Source of the DNA: Propioniciclava soli
GTDB lineage: Bacteria > Actinomycetota > Actinomycetes > Propionibacteriales > Propionibacteriaceae
Assembly: GCF_014858005.1 (NCBI RefSeq)
Contig: NZ_JACYOT010000001.1
Span: 372,001-436,000 of the forward strand
Direction: 5' to 3'
Length of the DNA stretch: 64,000 bases
The notes under the pieces were generated by a model. It made no database searches, was not told where the DNA came from, and worked only from the letters and a program-made list of their open reading frames with translations. Within the stretch, counting starts at the first letter, position 1. Each line of letters starts with the position of its first letter. Shown in pieces: positions 49,622 to 57,344 of the stretch. The position numbers and the translations under genes are program-made.

Positions 49622-50911
49622 GTGATGGATGAAGCAACGGTGCAGGTGTTCGAGGCCGAGGACGGGTTCCTCGTGCTAGGGGATGAGGGAACTCTTGCTG
49701 GGGTGTGGGGCGACCAAGCCCGCGGCGGCGTCCGCCGGCTGAGCCCGACCGATGTCGCGCGCATCGGGCGTGCGATGGGTGAGGCGAACAATATGTGGGC
49801 GGAGAGCGGCCGCTGGGTGAAGCTGACAAAGGAGTCGGCAGAGTTGTTGAGGAAGCACGGCCCGGTGCCGAACAAGGCAGGCGACGCCATCTCGGGAGTC
49901 GTCCGCGGCAAGGGCGGGGAGATCGTCAAGCACCTCAACTTTCAGAAGGGGTTGCTCGTCACCCCCGCCGGCGGTGCGGCGCTGGCTGCAATGGTCACGC
50001 AGCAGGCGCTCCAGGCGTCCCTCGACGAGATCACCACGTACCTGCGCACCATCGACGAGAAGCTCGACCAGCTGCTGAAGCAGCGCAAGAACGAACTCCT
50101 CGGCCGCGTGGGTGGCGTCATGTTGGCGCTGGAGGAGGCCGAGGCGATCTACGAGCACACGGGCGCGGTGTCGGAGGTGACGTGGTCGAAGGTGCAGGCG
50201 AATTCGCTGACGCTGCAGACGCTACAGGCCGAGTCCGTGGCGCAGCTGCGGGCGTCTGCCGACAACGTCGCCGCCGCACGGGCAGACACGGACCGCGCGG
50301 CAAAGGCCGCTGAGGCGGCGCGGGTGGAGGTGGGCTTCTGGCTGGGGGTATTGGCTCGTTCGCTGGCGCTACAGGATCGGCAGTACGTGCTCGAACTGGC
50401 CCGCGTTGCCGAGGCCGACGCGGAACACCTCGACGCACATCGGCGGGGGATCGTGATTGCCCGCGCGGAACGCAGCCGGAAGATCGCCGTGGCCCTGGAC
50501 GCCATTGCGCGGGCAGTCAGCGAGGCGTCATCGCTCACCAACTTCGCGCGCGTCGCAAACCCGATCAGCGCGCAGCGCATCGTCCGCGAGGCCAACGCGA
50601 TCGCGGATGCTGTCAACACCTTCGCCGAGCACGCGGAGCTGACCGGTCTGTCGGCCGGAAGGCTGGAGGCTGTTGGTTGGGGCACCGCGGCCAAGGCCTT
50701 GGTGGCGGACGCCGCAGGTCAGGTGAGCACGACCGGGGCGGACGTCGCCGGGCGTGCGAAGATGTTCGCCAAGGGCATGGAGGATTTACGGGATCGCCAA
50801 ATCCTCCGGTCGGCCGAGCGCGTGGAGCAGAAACGGCGGCTCCGGTTGGGTGCGTCTGCGGAGGCGGCAGAGGCGGAAGCGGCGGACGAGGGCGAATCGC
50901 CGTCGATCTGA
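49622..50911 (+). CDS. Unrecognised protein with central coiled coil
   Basis: A 429-residue protein. The first 70 residues are globular (VFEAEDGFLVLGDEG); then RWVKLTKESAELLRKHGPVP, a Gly-rich turn and a hydrophobic stretch (LLVTPAGGAALAAMVTQQAL). ASLDEITTYLRTIDEKLDQL follows, then a long Ala-rich helical region (about 185-330) and an acidic tail. I have the impression that similar unnamed proteins exist in other actinobacteria, but I know no function. GTG 49622 is chosen because CAGAAT (49609-49614) lies 7 bases upstream; ATG 49625 is the alternative. Codon use is somewhat less GC-rich than that of its neighbours, so it may have been acquired. Confidence 0.8.
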   Translation: MMDEATVQVFEAEDGFLVLGDEGTLAGVWGDQARGGVRRLSPTDVARIGRAMGEANNMWAESGRWVKLTKESAELLRKHGPVPNKAGDAISGVVRGKGGEIVKHLNFQKGLLVTPAGGAALAAMVTQQALQASLDEITTYLRTIDEKLDQLLKQRKNELLGRVGGVMLALEEAEAIYEHTGAVSEVTWSKVQANSLTLQTLQAESVAQLRASADNVAAARADTDRAAKAAEAARVEVGFWLGVLARSLALQDRQYVLELARVAEADAEHLDAHRRGIVIARAERSRKIAVALDAIARAVSEASSLTNFARVANPISAQRIVREANAIADAVNTFAEHAELTGLSAGRLEAVGWGTAAKALVADAAGQVSTTGADVAGRAKMFAKGMEDLRDRQILRSAERVEQKRRLRLGASAEAAEAEAADEGESPSI

Positions 50912-50929
50912 ACGCGCCGCCCAAGGGGC

Positions 50930-50945
50930 TCGAACCTCTGTACGA
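50930..50945. promoter_or_regulatory. LexA (SOS)-like box before DUF222 copy 2
   Basis: TCGAAC-CTCT-GTACGA matches the consensus TCGAAC-N4-GTTCGA at 11 of 12 positions. It lies 32 bases before the ATG at 50978, about where a -35 would be. A perfect CCTCTG/CAGAGG inverted repeat (50935-50958) overlaps it. Confidence 0.6.
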
Positions 50946-50977
50946 AAAATGTCAGAGGGGCGTGGTTCGATGGTTCC

Positions 50978-52516
50978 ATGAGCGAATCGGTGGCAGGAGC
51001 GGTGGGGTTGAGGCCCCGCGATGAGGGTGGCGAGACGGATGTCTTCGACGACCTCGCCCTGGTCGTCGCGCGCCAGCGGGCGGACGCCGCGCGCCGGCTG
51101 GCGCTGATCGTGCAGGCCTGCGATGAGCACGACGTGGTCGAGGACGACCTGCGCGATGATGACGCAGCCCCCGATGCGGCCCTGGGGTGGGAGGGTGCCG
51201 AGCGGTGGGTCCGCGTCGGGGCCGACGGGACGCCCTGGGTGGCTGAGTTCCTCACGGTGGAGCTCGCGGGGCTGTTGGGCTGCACCGTGCCGGGGGCTCG
51301 GGCGCGGATCGCCGAAGCGCTGAATCTCCGGCACCGGCATCCGCGCCTGTGGGAGGCCGTGCAGACGCTGCGGGTCGAGGCCTGGCAGGCGCAGAACGTG
51401 GTCACGGAGTGTCTCCGGGCTGGGCTCGGGGCCCAGGAGTGCCTCCAGGTCGACGCGTGGCTGGCCGACGGTGTCGACCTGCTCGGTTGGCCCCGGGCGC
51501 GGCGGTTGCTGAAGGGGCTGATCGTCCGGGTGGACCCGGTGCTCGCCGCGGAGCGGGTGGCGGCGCGGCGGGAGCAGCGCGGCGTCTGGGTGTCGTCCAT
51601 CGAGGAGGGCCAGGTGACGCTCGATGGCCGGCTGGACGCGATGGACGGCCTCGCGCTCGAGGCGCAGGTCACGCGCATCGCCACGCTGCTGGCCGGCGAG
51701 GCCACCGCCGCGGGCGAGGAGCCGGAGCCGCTCCAGCACCGTCGCGCCCGCGCGCTGGCCCTGCTCGCCGTCCCGCACCTGGCGGCGGCCTACCTGGAGG
51801 AGCACGGCCAGCCCGCGTCGGCGGTGGAAGAGGTCCTGTCGCCGGTGCCCCGGATCGACCCCGACAAGCTCCGCCCGCAGGTGAAGCTGTTCCTCCACCT
51901 GCACGCCGACGACGTCTCCCGTCCGGACGCCGACGGCGTGGTGTCTGCCGGCAGCGGCGTGGTGCGCATCGAGCGTCACGGACCGGTCGACATCGACTCG
52001 CTGCACCACGTGCTGCGGGGCAGCGTGGTGAAGGTGCAGCCGGTCATCGACCTCAACGCACCGCCCGTGTCAGACGCCTACGAGGTGCCGGACCGGCTCC
52101 GCGAGCACGTGATCGCCCGCAACCCCTACGACCTGACGCCCTGGTCGGCGACGGAATCGCGCCGCTGCGACCTCGATCACACGGTGGCGTTCGATCACCA
52201 CGACACAAATGGACGCCACCAGACCCGGGCGGACAACCTCGGCCCGCTGGCCCGCACCGCCCACCGGGCCAAGACCCACGCGGGCCACCGCTGGGAACAG
52301 CTGAGACCGGGCGTCTTCTGGTTCACCAGCGAGGCCGGCTTCCAGTACCTGGTCACACCGCACGGCACCACCCCGATGGGGCGCGCTCCGAGTGCCGCGC
52401 GATCCTCACCGCCCGAACTGGCACAGGCAGCGGGGGAGCGGCGGCGTCCGGTCACGCCGATGCGTGAGGGACCGGCGCGCCCTGAACCGGGTTGGAACGA
52501 CCCACCGCCGTTCTAG
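50978..52516 (+). CDS. DUF222/13E12-family HNH endonuclease protein (copy 2)
   Basis: A 512-residue relative of the product of 8169-9680. The DUF222 part (about 25-380) includes LNLRHRHPRLWEAV, and the HNH part has CDLDHTVAFD, RADNLGPLARTAHRAKTH (Cys, Asp-His, Asn, His, His). The two copies share the segments just before and within the HNH motif (SDAYEVP) and diverge elsewhere, so they are paralogues rather than recent duplicates. It is probably a nuclease of the DNA-damage response; activity is unproven. The start ATG 50978 has TTCGAT 6 bases upstream. Confidence 0.9.
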   Translation: MSESVAGAVGLRPRDEGGETDVFDDLALVVARQRADAARRLALIVQACDEHDVVEDDLRDDDAAPDAALGWEGAERWVRVGADGTPWVAEFLTVELAGLLGCTVPGARARIAEALNLRHRHPRLWEAVQTLRVEAWQAQNVVTECLRAGLGAQECLQVDAWLADGVDLLGWPRARRLLKGLIVRVDPVLAAERVAARREQRGVWVSSIEEGQVTLDGRLDAMDGLALEAQVTRIATLLAGEATAAGEEPEPLQHRRARALALLAVPHLAAAYLEEHGQPASAVEEVLSPVPRIDPDKLRPQVKLFLHLHADDVSRPDADGVVSAGSGVVRIERHGPVDIDSLHHVLRGSVVKVQPVIDLNAPPVSDAYEVPDRLREHVIARNPYDLTPWSATESRRCDLDHTVAFDHHDTNGRHQTRADNLGPLARTAHRAKTHAGHRWEQLRPGVFWFTSEAGFQYLVTPHGTTPMGRAPSAARSSPPELAQAAGERRRPVTPMREGPARPEPGWNDPPPF

Positions 52517-52554
52517 GCGCGGCCGCCCGCATGCTGGGTGGGCGACCAATCAAG

Positions 52555-52581
52555 GTCGGGTCGGATGTGAAAACACCCGAC
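52555..52581. terminator. Hairpin after DUF222 copy 2
   Basis: GTCGGGT (52555-52561) and ACCCGAC (52575-52581) form a perfect 7-bp stem with a 13-base loop in the gap before the YCII gene. It may be a terminator or an operator. Confidence 0.45.
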
Positions 52582-52652
52582 GCCTGTCGATTCGGGCACC
52601 TCTCATGCGTCATGGTGGTGAGGTCGCACCCGCGGCCCGCGAAGGAGGAACG

Positions 52653-53006
52653 ATGAAGTACCTGGTGTTGCTGATGGCCGACGGGGACGAGAAGCCGTGG
52701 GGGGAGCAGACGGACGCCGAGCAGGCTGCGTCCATGGAGAAGTTCGATGACTTCGGAGCCGCGTGCGGGCGTCGTGGTGTGACGATCCTCGCCGGCGATG
52801 CGTTGGGCGCTGCGGACACCGCCACGGTCATGCGCACCCGCGGCGGGGCCGTCACCTTGACCGACGGACCGTTCGCCGAGGCCGTCGAGGGTCTGGGTGG
52901 TTTCTACCTCCTGGACGCCCCCGATCTGGACACCCTCACCGAGGTGCTCCGCGCCCTGCCCGCCTACGACATCCAGATCCAGCCGGTGGTGGACCCCTAC
53001 GAGTGA
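52653..53006 (+). CDS. YCII/DGPF-domain protein
   Basis: A 117-residue YCII-related protein. MKYLVLLMADGDE opens the ferredoxin-like fold, and the family's DGPFAEAVEGLGGFYLLDA segment is complete. In many actinobacteria such a gene is paired with a large ECF sigma factor (ECF42 group), and here an interrupted sigma gene follows at once. The protein is thought to be a small enzyme or sensor linked to that sigma factor. An AAGGAGG site precedes the ATG. Confidence 0.92.
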   Translation: MKYLVLLMADGDEKPWGEQTDAEQAASMEKFDDFGAACGRRGVTILAGDALGAADTATVMRTRGGAVTLTDGPFAEAVEGLGGFYLLDAPDLDTLTEVLRALPAYDIQIQPVVDPYE

Positions 53007-54236
53007 AACGCCGGCCGGCCAGCTCGAGGCGGTGGTTCGCGACGACTGGGGCCGTCTGCTGTCCCTGCTCGTGGCACGCTTCCACCGCCTCGACCTCGCC
53101 GAGGACGCCCTCGCCGACGCCGTCGAAGCGGCGGCGAGGACGTGGCCACGCGATGGCGTGCCCGCGAACGGTGCGGGTTGGCTGTACACGGCGGCCCGGC
53201 GCCGGGCGCTCGACCGGCTCAGGGCTGAGGCCCTGCATCGGCGCGTCGAGCCATCACTCCCTACCCCGATGTCGCCCGGGGATCCGGCCGACCCGGGCGA
53301 TCCCGGGCGCGTCGACGACGACCTCCTCCGGCTCGTGCTCCTGTGCACGCACCCCGCGCTCGCCCCCGCCGGCGCCTCCGCACTCACGCTCCGGCTCGTC
53401 CTGGGGGTGGCGACGGCCGACATCGCGCGCCTCTTCCTCGTCCCCCAGGCCACGATGGCCGCCCGCCTCACCCGGGCCAAACGCAAGATCGTAGCGGCCG
53501 GTCTGCCCTTCACCCTCCCGGGGGCAGGCGTCCTGCCCGAGCGCCTGGACGCGGTGGCCCGCACGGCCTACCTGGCATTCACGGCCGGGTACGCACCGGG
53601 CGGCGGCTCCGATGTGCCACGCGCCGAGCTCGCCGGCGAAGCCGTCCGCCTGGTGCGCTGGTGCGACAGTTGGTGCCGGATGAACCGGTTCTCGAGTCGC
53701 TACTCGCCCTCATGCTGCTCCAGCACTCGCGGCGGAACGCACGCGTCAACGGCGCCGGTGCACTCGTCGTGCTGGCCGAGCAGGATCGTGCCCGGTGGCG
53801 TCACGATGAGATCGCCGAGGGACTCGCCCTGCTGCGCTCATCCGTGCTGGGTCAACCCCTGTCCGGTCTGGCCGCCTCGTACGCCCTGCAGGCTGCCATC
53901 GCGCGCGAGCACGCCCTCGCCCTCGACCCGACCACCACCCGGTGGGACGCCATCGTCCGGCTGTACGACGCCCTCCTGGAGATTGATGCTTCGCCGGCCG
54001 CCGCGCTGGCCCGCGCGGTCGCCGTCGCCGAGGACGCCGGGCCCGCGGCCGGCCTCGAGGCACTGCGGTCGGTGGACCTCCCACACAGCCATCGCGTGGA
54101 CGTTGTGCGCGCCGAACTATGCGCCCGGACGGGCGATGTGGTCGCCGCGCGGGCATCCTACGACCGGGCGATCGCCGCCTGCCCCAACGACACCGAGCGC
54201 GAGCATCTGCGTCGGCGCCGTGCCCTGCTCGGGTAG
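53003..54236 (+). pseudogene. ECF42-type sigma factor, interrupted by an 8-bp duplication
   Basis: Two frames encode a large ECF sigma factor with a TPR-like C-terminal domain. The first (to about 53650) contains VVRDDWGRLLSLLVARFHRL, NGAGWLYTAARRRALDRLRA and the region-4-like LRLVLGVATADIARLFLVPQ. The second (from about 53660) continues LVPDEPVLESLLALMLLQHS to the stop at 54236. At 53650-53665 CTGGTGCG occurs twice in tandem; with one copy the reading is continuous (RLVRQLVPDEPV). No standard start is in frame at the expected place: GTG 53003 is in another frame, and GTG 53032 removes only a few residues. Translation of the present sequence would stop region 4 from joining the C-terminal domain. 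Confidence 0.88.
53650..53665 (+). repeat. 8-bp perfect tandem duplication
   Basis: CTGGTGCG is repeated exactly twice inside the sigma-factor gene. Removing one unit restores a single frame with family-like sequence across the junction. Confidence 0.9.
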
Positions 54237-54261
54237 GCCCACCGCAGCCTCGACCGACCGC

Positions 54262-54639
54262 TCACGCGTGCCGGTGGATGTGTTCGGACTGCCGGATCAG
54301 CAGGGCCTGGAACGGGAGACGACCCCACGCGATGAGCCGCGACGTCAGCGGGCGGTCGCGCCAGTCCCACGCCATCTTCAGGTTGCCCGGGAAGACGCCG
54401 AGGTACAGCAGGGTGGCCAGGCGGCCGCCCAAGCGCCGGGTCTGCGGGGCGGCGAGCAGGCCAGCCACGGCCAGCTCGGCGACGCCGGAGCCGTAGGTCC
54501 ACGCCCGGGCCAAGCCGGGCAGCGCCTCGGGGATCAGGCCGTCGAAGGGCTTGGGCTTGACGAAGTGCAGCACACCCATGCCGGTGAGGAATCCTGCTGA
54601 GACCAGCGCCGAAATCGTTGCCTTGCGGTGTTCGGTCAT
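54262..54639 (-). CDS. DoxX-family membrane protein
   Basis: A 125-residue membrane protein with four helices (ALVSAGFLTGMGVLHFVKP, AWTYGSGVAELAVAGLLAA, LATLLYLGVFPGNLKM). The pattern fits the DoxX-like group, often of unknown function or related to thiosulfate or quinone chemistry. It converges with the sigma-factor pseudogene across 25 bases. A short GAGG sequence lies upstream of the ATG at 54639, but no promoter is obvious. Confidence 0.85.
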   Translation of the reverse strand: MTEHRKATISALVSAGFLTGMGVLHFVKPKPFDGLIPEALPGLARAWTYGSGVAELAVAGLLAAPQTRRLGGRLATLLYLGVFPGNLKMAWDWRDRPLTSRLIAWGRLPFQALLIRQSEHIHRHA

Positions 54640-54685
54640 GGGCGGGCCTCGGTGATCGCGATCATGCCCCCAGCACACCACTGCG

Positions 54686-54697
54686 CCCCGGCCGGGG
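54686..54697. terminator. 12-bp GC palindrome
   Basis: CCCCGGCCGGGG, a perfect palindrome, lies in the 90-base gap downstream of the DUF1345 gene. It could terminate that operon or be part of the DoxX promoter. Confidence 0.35.
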
Positions 54698-54729
54698 TCC
54701 AGTCCGGGTGGGCCGGTCGGCGTCCGGTC

Positions 54730-55449
54730 TCAACTCCCAGATGCGGCGAGTTGAACCACGAGGTTGATCGTGCAGGCGATGATGACGGCCCCCAAGAAGT
54801 ACGACAGCAGGGCGTGACGCAACACGGTCCGGCGGATGGCTGTGGACTTCATGCCGGTGTCGGAGACCTGGTACGTCATGCCGATCGTGTAGGCGGTGTA
54901 CGCGAAGTCGCGGTACGTGGGTCGCTCGTCACCCTCGAAGTCGACACCGTGTTCGGGATCGTCGACGTGTTGGCGGGCGTAGCGCAGCGTGAACAGCATG
55001 TGGACGACGAACCAAGAGGCGACCACGGCGGCGACGCCGAGCAGCGAGTCGAGCACGCGTCCCGTGGAGTCGGTGGTGCTGGCCAGGAGCAGGAATCCGA
55101 CGCCCACGACGGACGCGAGACACGCGACGAGGAGGATCGTGGCGCCGGCGGCCCGGCCCGTGTCCTCGGCGCTGGCGTGCTCGGCCATCGCGTCCGCGTC
55201 CATCGCGCGCACGACCAGCCAGGTCCACACACAGAAGGTCGCCGACGTGGCGATCCAGCCCAGCAGGGGAGCCCACAGGGCATGCCCCCCGAGCAGGGCG
55301 CTCGTCGTCAGACCCACGGCGGCGCCGATCGCGACGCAGATTCCGACCCGGACGGCGGTCGACCCCGGCCAGGCGTGTGATCTCTCCACCCTGCGGAACC
55401 TACTCCTCCCCTCTCCGCTCCGCGCGCCACGCTCTCGGCCGTCGGTCAC
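54730..55449 (-). CDS. DUF1345 membrane protein
   Basis: A 239-residue protein with five predicted helices and the conserved DUF1345 stretch YRDFAYTAYTIGMTYQVSD. The first 28 residues are basic and polar. DUF1345 proteins are putative membrane transporters or channels without known function. GTG 55449 is selected because it overlaps the stop of the upstream GT-C-like gene (GTGA), placing both in one operon. Confidence 0.87.
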   Translation of the reverse strand: MTDGRERGARSGEGRSRFRRVERSHAWPGSTAVRVGICVAIGAAVGLTTSALLGGHALWAPLLGWIATSATFCVWTWLVVRAMDADAMAEHASAEDTGRAAGATILLVACLASVVGVGFLLLASTTDSTGRVLDSLLGVAAVVASWFVVHMLFTLRYARQHVDDPEHGVDFEGDERPTYRDFAYTAYTIGMTYQVSDTGMKSTAIRRTVLRHALLSYFLGAVIIACTINLVVQLAASGS

Positions 55450-57128
55450 GACGGCAGCGCCACGAGTTCCTCCCCGGCCAGCCGGTAGCTCCGCAAGGCG
55501 TCAACGATGTCGGGGGACACCCCGGGCCCGACGTAGACGGTCCAGAAGTCGCACTGTTGCATCGCGGTGGATCGGAGGAGCCGCAGGTCGTGGTGATCGG
55601 CGTAGGAGTACAGCCGGGACACCATGTCGGACCAGTCCCCGCCGGACCGGCAGGCGATCTCCGCGAACGCGGGTGGGGCAGTGAATCCGTGCACGATGAG
55701 AACGTTGGGCTCGAATTCCTGCAGCCGTTGCTCAAGGGTTCCCCGCCGACTCTCCGCAAGGCTGCGATCGTTGTGCCCCCAGGTGTCCAGCGCCTTGCCC
55801 GACACGCTGAGGGGAATCAGGCCGGCCTCGGTGGTGGCCAGCCGCAGCGACGAGGTGTCGACACCGGAGAGCGCTCGCGAAACGGCGGTGTGGAAAGGGC
55901 TCTCTTGGTAACCGTTCCCCACATGCGAATACAGGGCCAGGGCCATGCAGAGGCCCACCGCAACCAACGCGGTGAGGGACGGGACCGGCCCGGCGACGGC
56001 GCGGCGCGCAGCCACGTCCGACAACGCCGAGACCATCAGGATGGCCAGTGCGGGCACCAGGGGCCACTGCATGCGTTCCCAGTGATTGAAGGTCGCGTGC
56101 ACCGGCAGCCACACGACGGCCGCGACGAGGAGGGCGCCCACGACCACCAGGCCCTTCCATCCCACCCGGGCCCACCACTTCTGTCGGTTCCACACGATCA
56201 CGGTGAGGGGTGCGGTCCACAGGAGATAGAGGCCAGCGGCTTCGAGGACGCTGCCGGGGTAGATCCCTTCGCCGGACTTCATGACGGCCGACGTGGGGAG
56301 GAGCTGCCCGATGTAGCCCACGCGAAACGCCACCCAGGCCAACCCGCCCACCACGAGGGGCACGACGAACAGCAGGACCGGTCGAATCAGCCGCCGCCAC
56401 GAGCGGTCGGGAGCGAGCATCAGCCATGCCGGCGCGACCATGATGCTGCTCAGCACGAAACCTTCCGGACGCCACCAGCCGGCGATCCCTGCGCAGACCC
56501 CACTGGCGGCGAGCAGGACCTGCCACCGTGACCCGCCCACCTTGGCGGCCGCGCTCAGCGCTGCGAGCACCGTTGCCGCTGCGATGATGAAAGCGAAGAT
56601 GGGTGGCGAGAAACCACTGGCGAGATAGCGATTGGCGGGTCCGCTGAAGATGACCAGCGTCACCAAGGACAGGGACGCCGCTGGCAGCTGCCACACCCTG
56701 CGATTCATGACGTCCAGGAGAACGCCCGTGGCGAACACCGCCGCGGTGTTGAGGGCCAGAGCCGCGACCTGCACCTGGACGCCCAGCCAGACCAACGCAG
56801 CCAGCACCAGAACGAAACCCAGATCCGTGGCCCCGTCCGTGACGGCCGGGGACTCGCCGGCGTTCCAGGCCAGTCCACCGCCGGAAGCGAGATTGTCGGC
56901 ATATCGGAACAGCATCGCGGCATCCTCATACGGCGGGTAGACCCTCGGAAACCCTTCCTCGAGCATCAGCCACAGCGCCACCGTCGCCACGGCGATCAGT
57001 CCTTGGACGGGCGGATCAACAAGGCTCCCTCTGCTCCGTCGCCCGCTCGCATCCGGGGGGCTGTGGCCCTCCAGAGGAGAATGCACAGTGTTCACGGTCA
57101 AACCTCGTGGGAAGGGGGTGCGCGCCAT
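55446..57128 (-). CDS. GT-C-fold membrane glycosyltransferase (arabinosyltransferase-like)
   Basis: A 560-residue membrane protein with ten to eleven helices. The first outer loop has YEDAAMLFRYADNLASGGGL followed by AWNAGESPAVTDGATDLG, the pattern used by GT-C enzymes such as mycobacterial AftB-like proteins, where an acidic pair is catalytic. The C-terminal 150 residues are soluble and probably extracytoplasmic. It may add a sugar from a lipid-linked donor to a cell-envelope polymer. The ATG at 57128 has an AGAAGG site. It is coupled to a DUF1345 gene. Confidence 0.8.
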   Translation of the reverse strand: MARTPFPRGLTVNTVHSPLEGHSPPDASGRRSRGSLVDPPVQGLIAVATVALWLMLEEGFPRVYPPYEDAAMLFRYADNLASGGGLAWNAGESPAVTDGATDLGFVLVLAALVWLGVQVQVAALALNTAAVFATGVLLDVMNRRVWQLPAASLSLVTLVIFSGPANRYLASGFSPPIFAFIIAAATVLAALSAAAKVGGSRWQVLLAASGVCAGIAGWWRPEGFVLSSIMVAPAWLMLAPDRSWRRLIRPVLLFVVPLVVGGLAWVAFRVGYIGQLLPTSAVMKSGEGIYPGSVLEAAGLYLLWTAPLTVIVWNRQKWWARVGWKGLVVVGALLVAAVVWLPVHATFNHWERMQWPLVPALAILMVSALSDVAARRAVAGPVPSLTALVAVGLCMALALYSHVGNGYQESPFHTAVSRALSGVDTSSLRLATTEAGLIPLSVSGKALDTWGHNDRSLAESRRGTLEQRLQEFEPNVLIVHGFTAPPAFAEIACRSGGDWSDMVSRLYSYADHHDLRLLRSTAMQQCDFWTVYVGPGVSPDIVDALRSYRLAGEELVALPS

Positions 57129-57344
57129 CGCTGGAGCCTTCTGAGACCGACATTAGGATCCCTGCGGCGATCGCGCGGCTGGTCTCGACTTTTCCCTTGA
57201 ACGGGGCCGCAGCCGCACCCCTGCCGCGTCTGCACTCGGCGCGTGGCACTTGGAGACGCCCCCGCGGGACGGGTCCGGGCGCCGTCGCTACCGGACCGTG
57301 GATGTGGACGCGTTCGCCGTGATCACCGCGCTACGGGGCGGGGT

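Noticed and set aside
8169-52516. The two DUF222-HNH genes as intact mobile elements (homing endonucleases or transposons)
   Set aside because: No terminal inverted repeats, target duplications or intron signals flank them. They are treated as chromosomal members of a repeated family.
49580-52516. The coiled-coil/HNH pair as a named anti-phage defence system
   Set aside because: No recognisable defence domains beyond HNH are present, and neighbours are ordinary metabolic genes. It is kept only as an open question.
57129-57344. Possible RNA gene or small gene between the GT-C-like gene and dnaB
   Set aside because: No tRNA-like fold, no frame with convincing codon bias, and only a distant GAGACC/GGTCTC pair were found.
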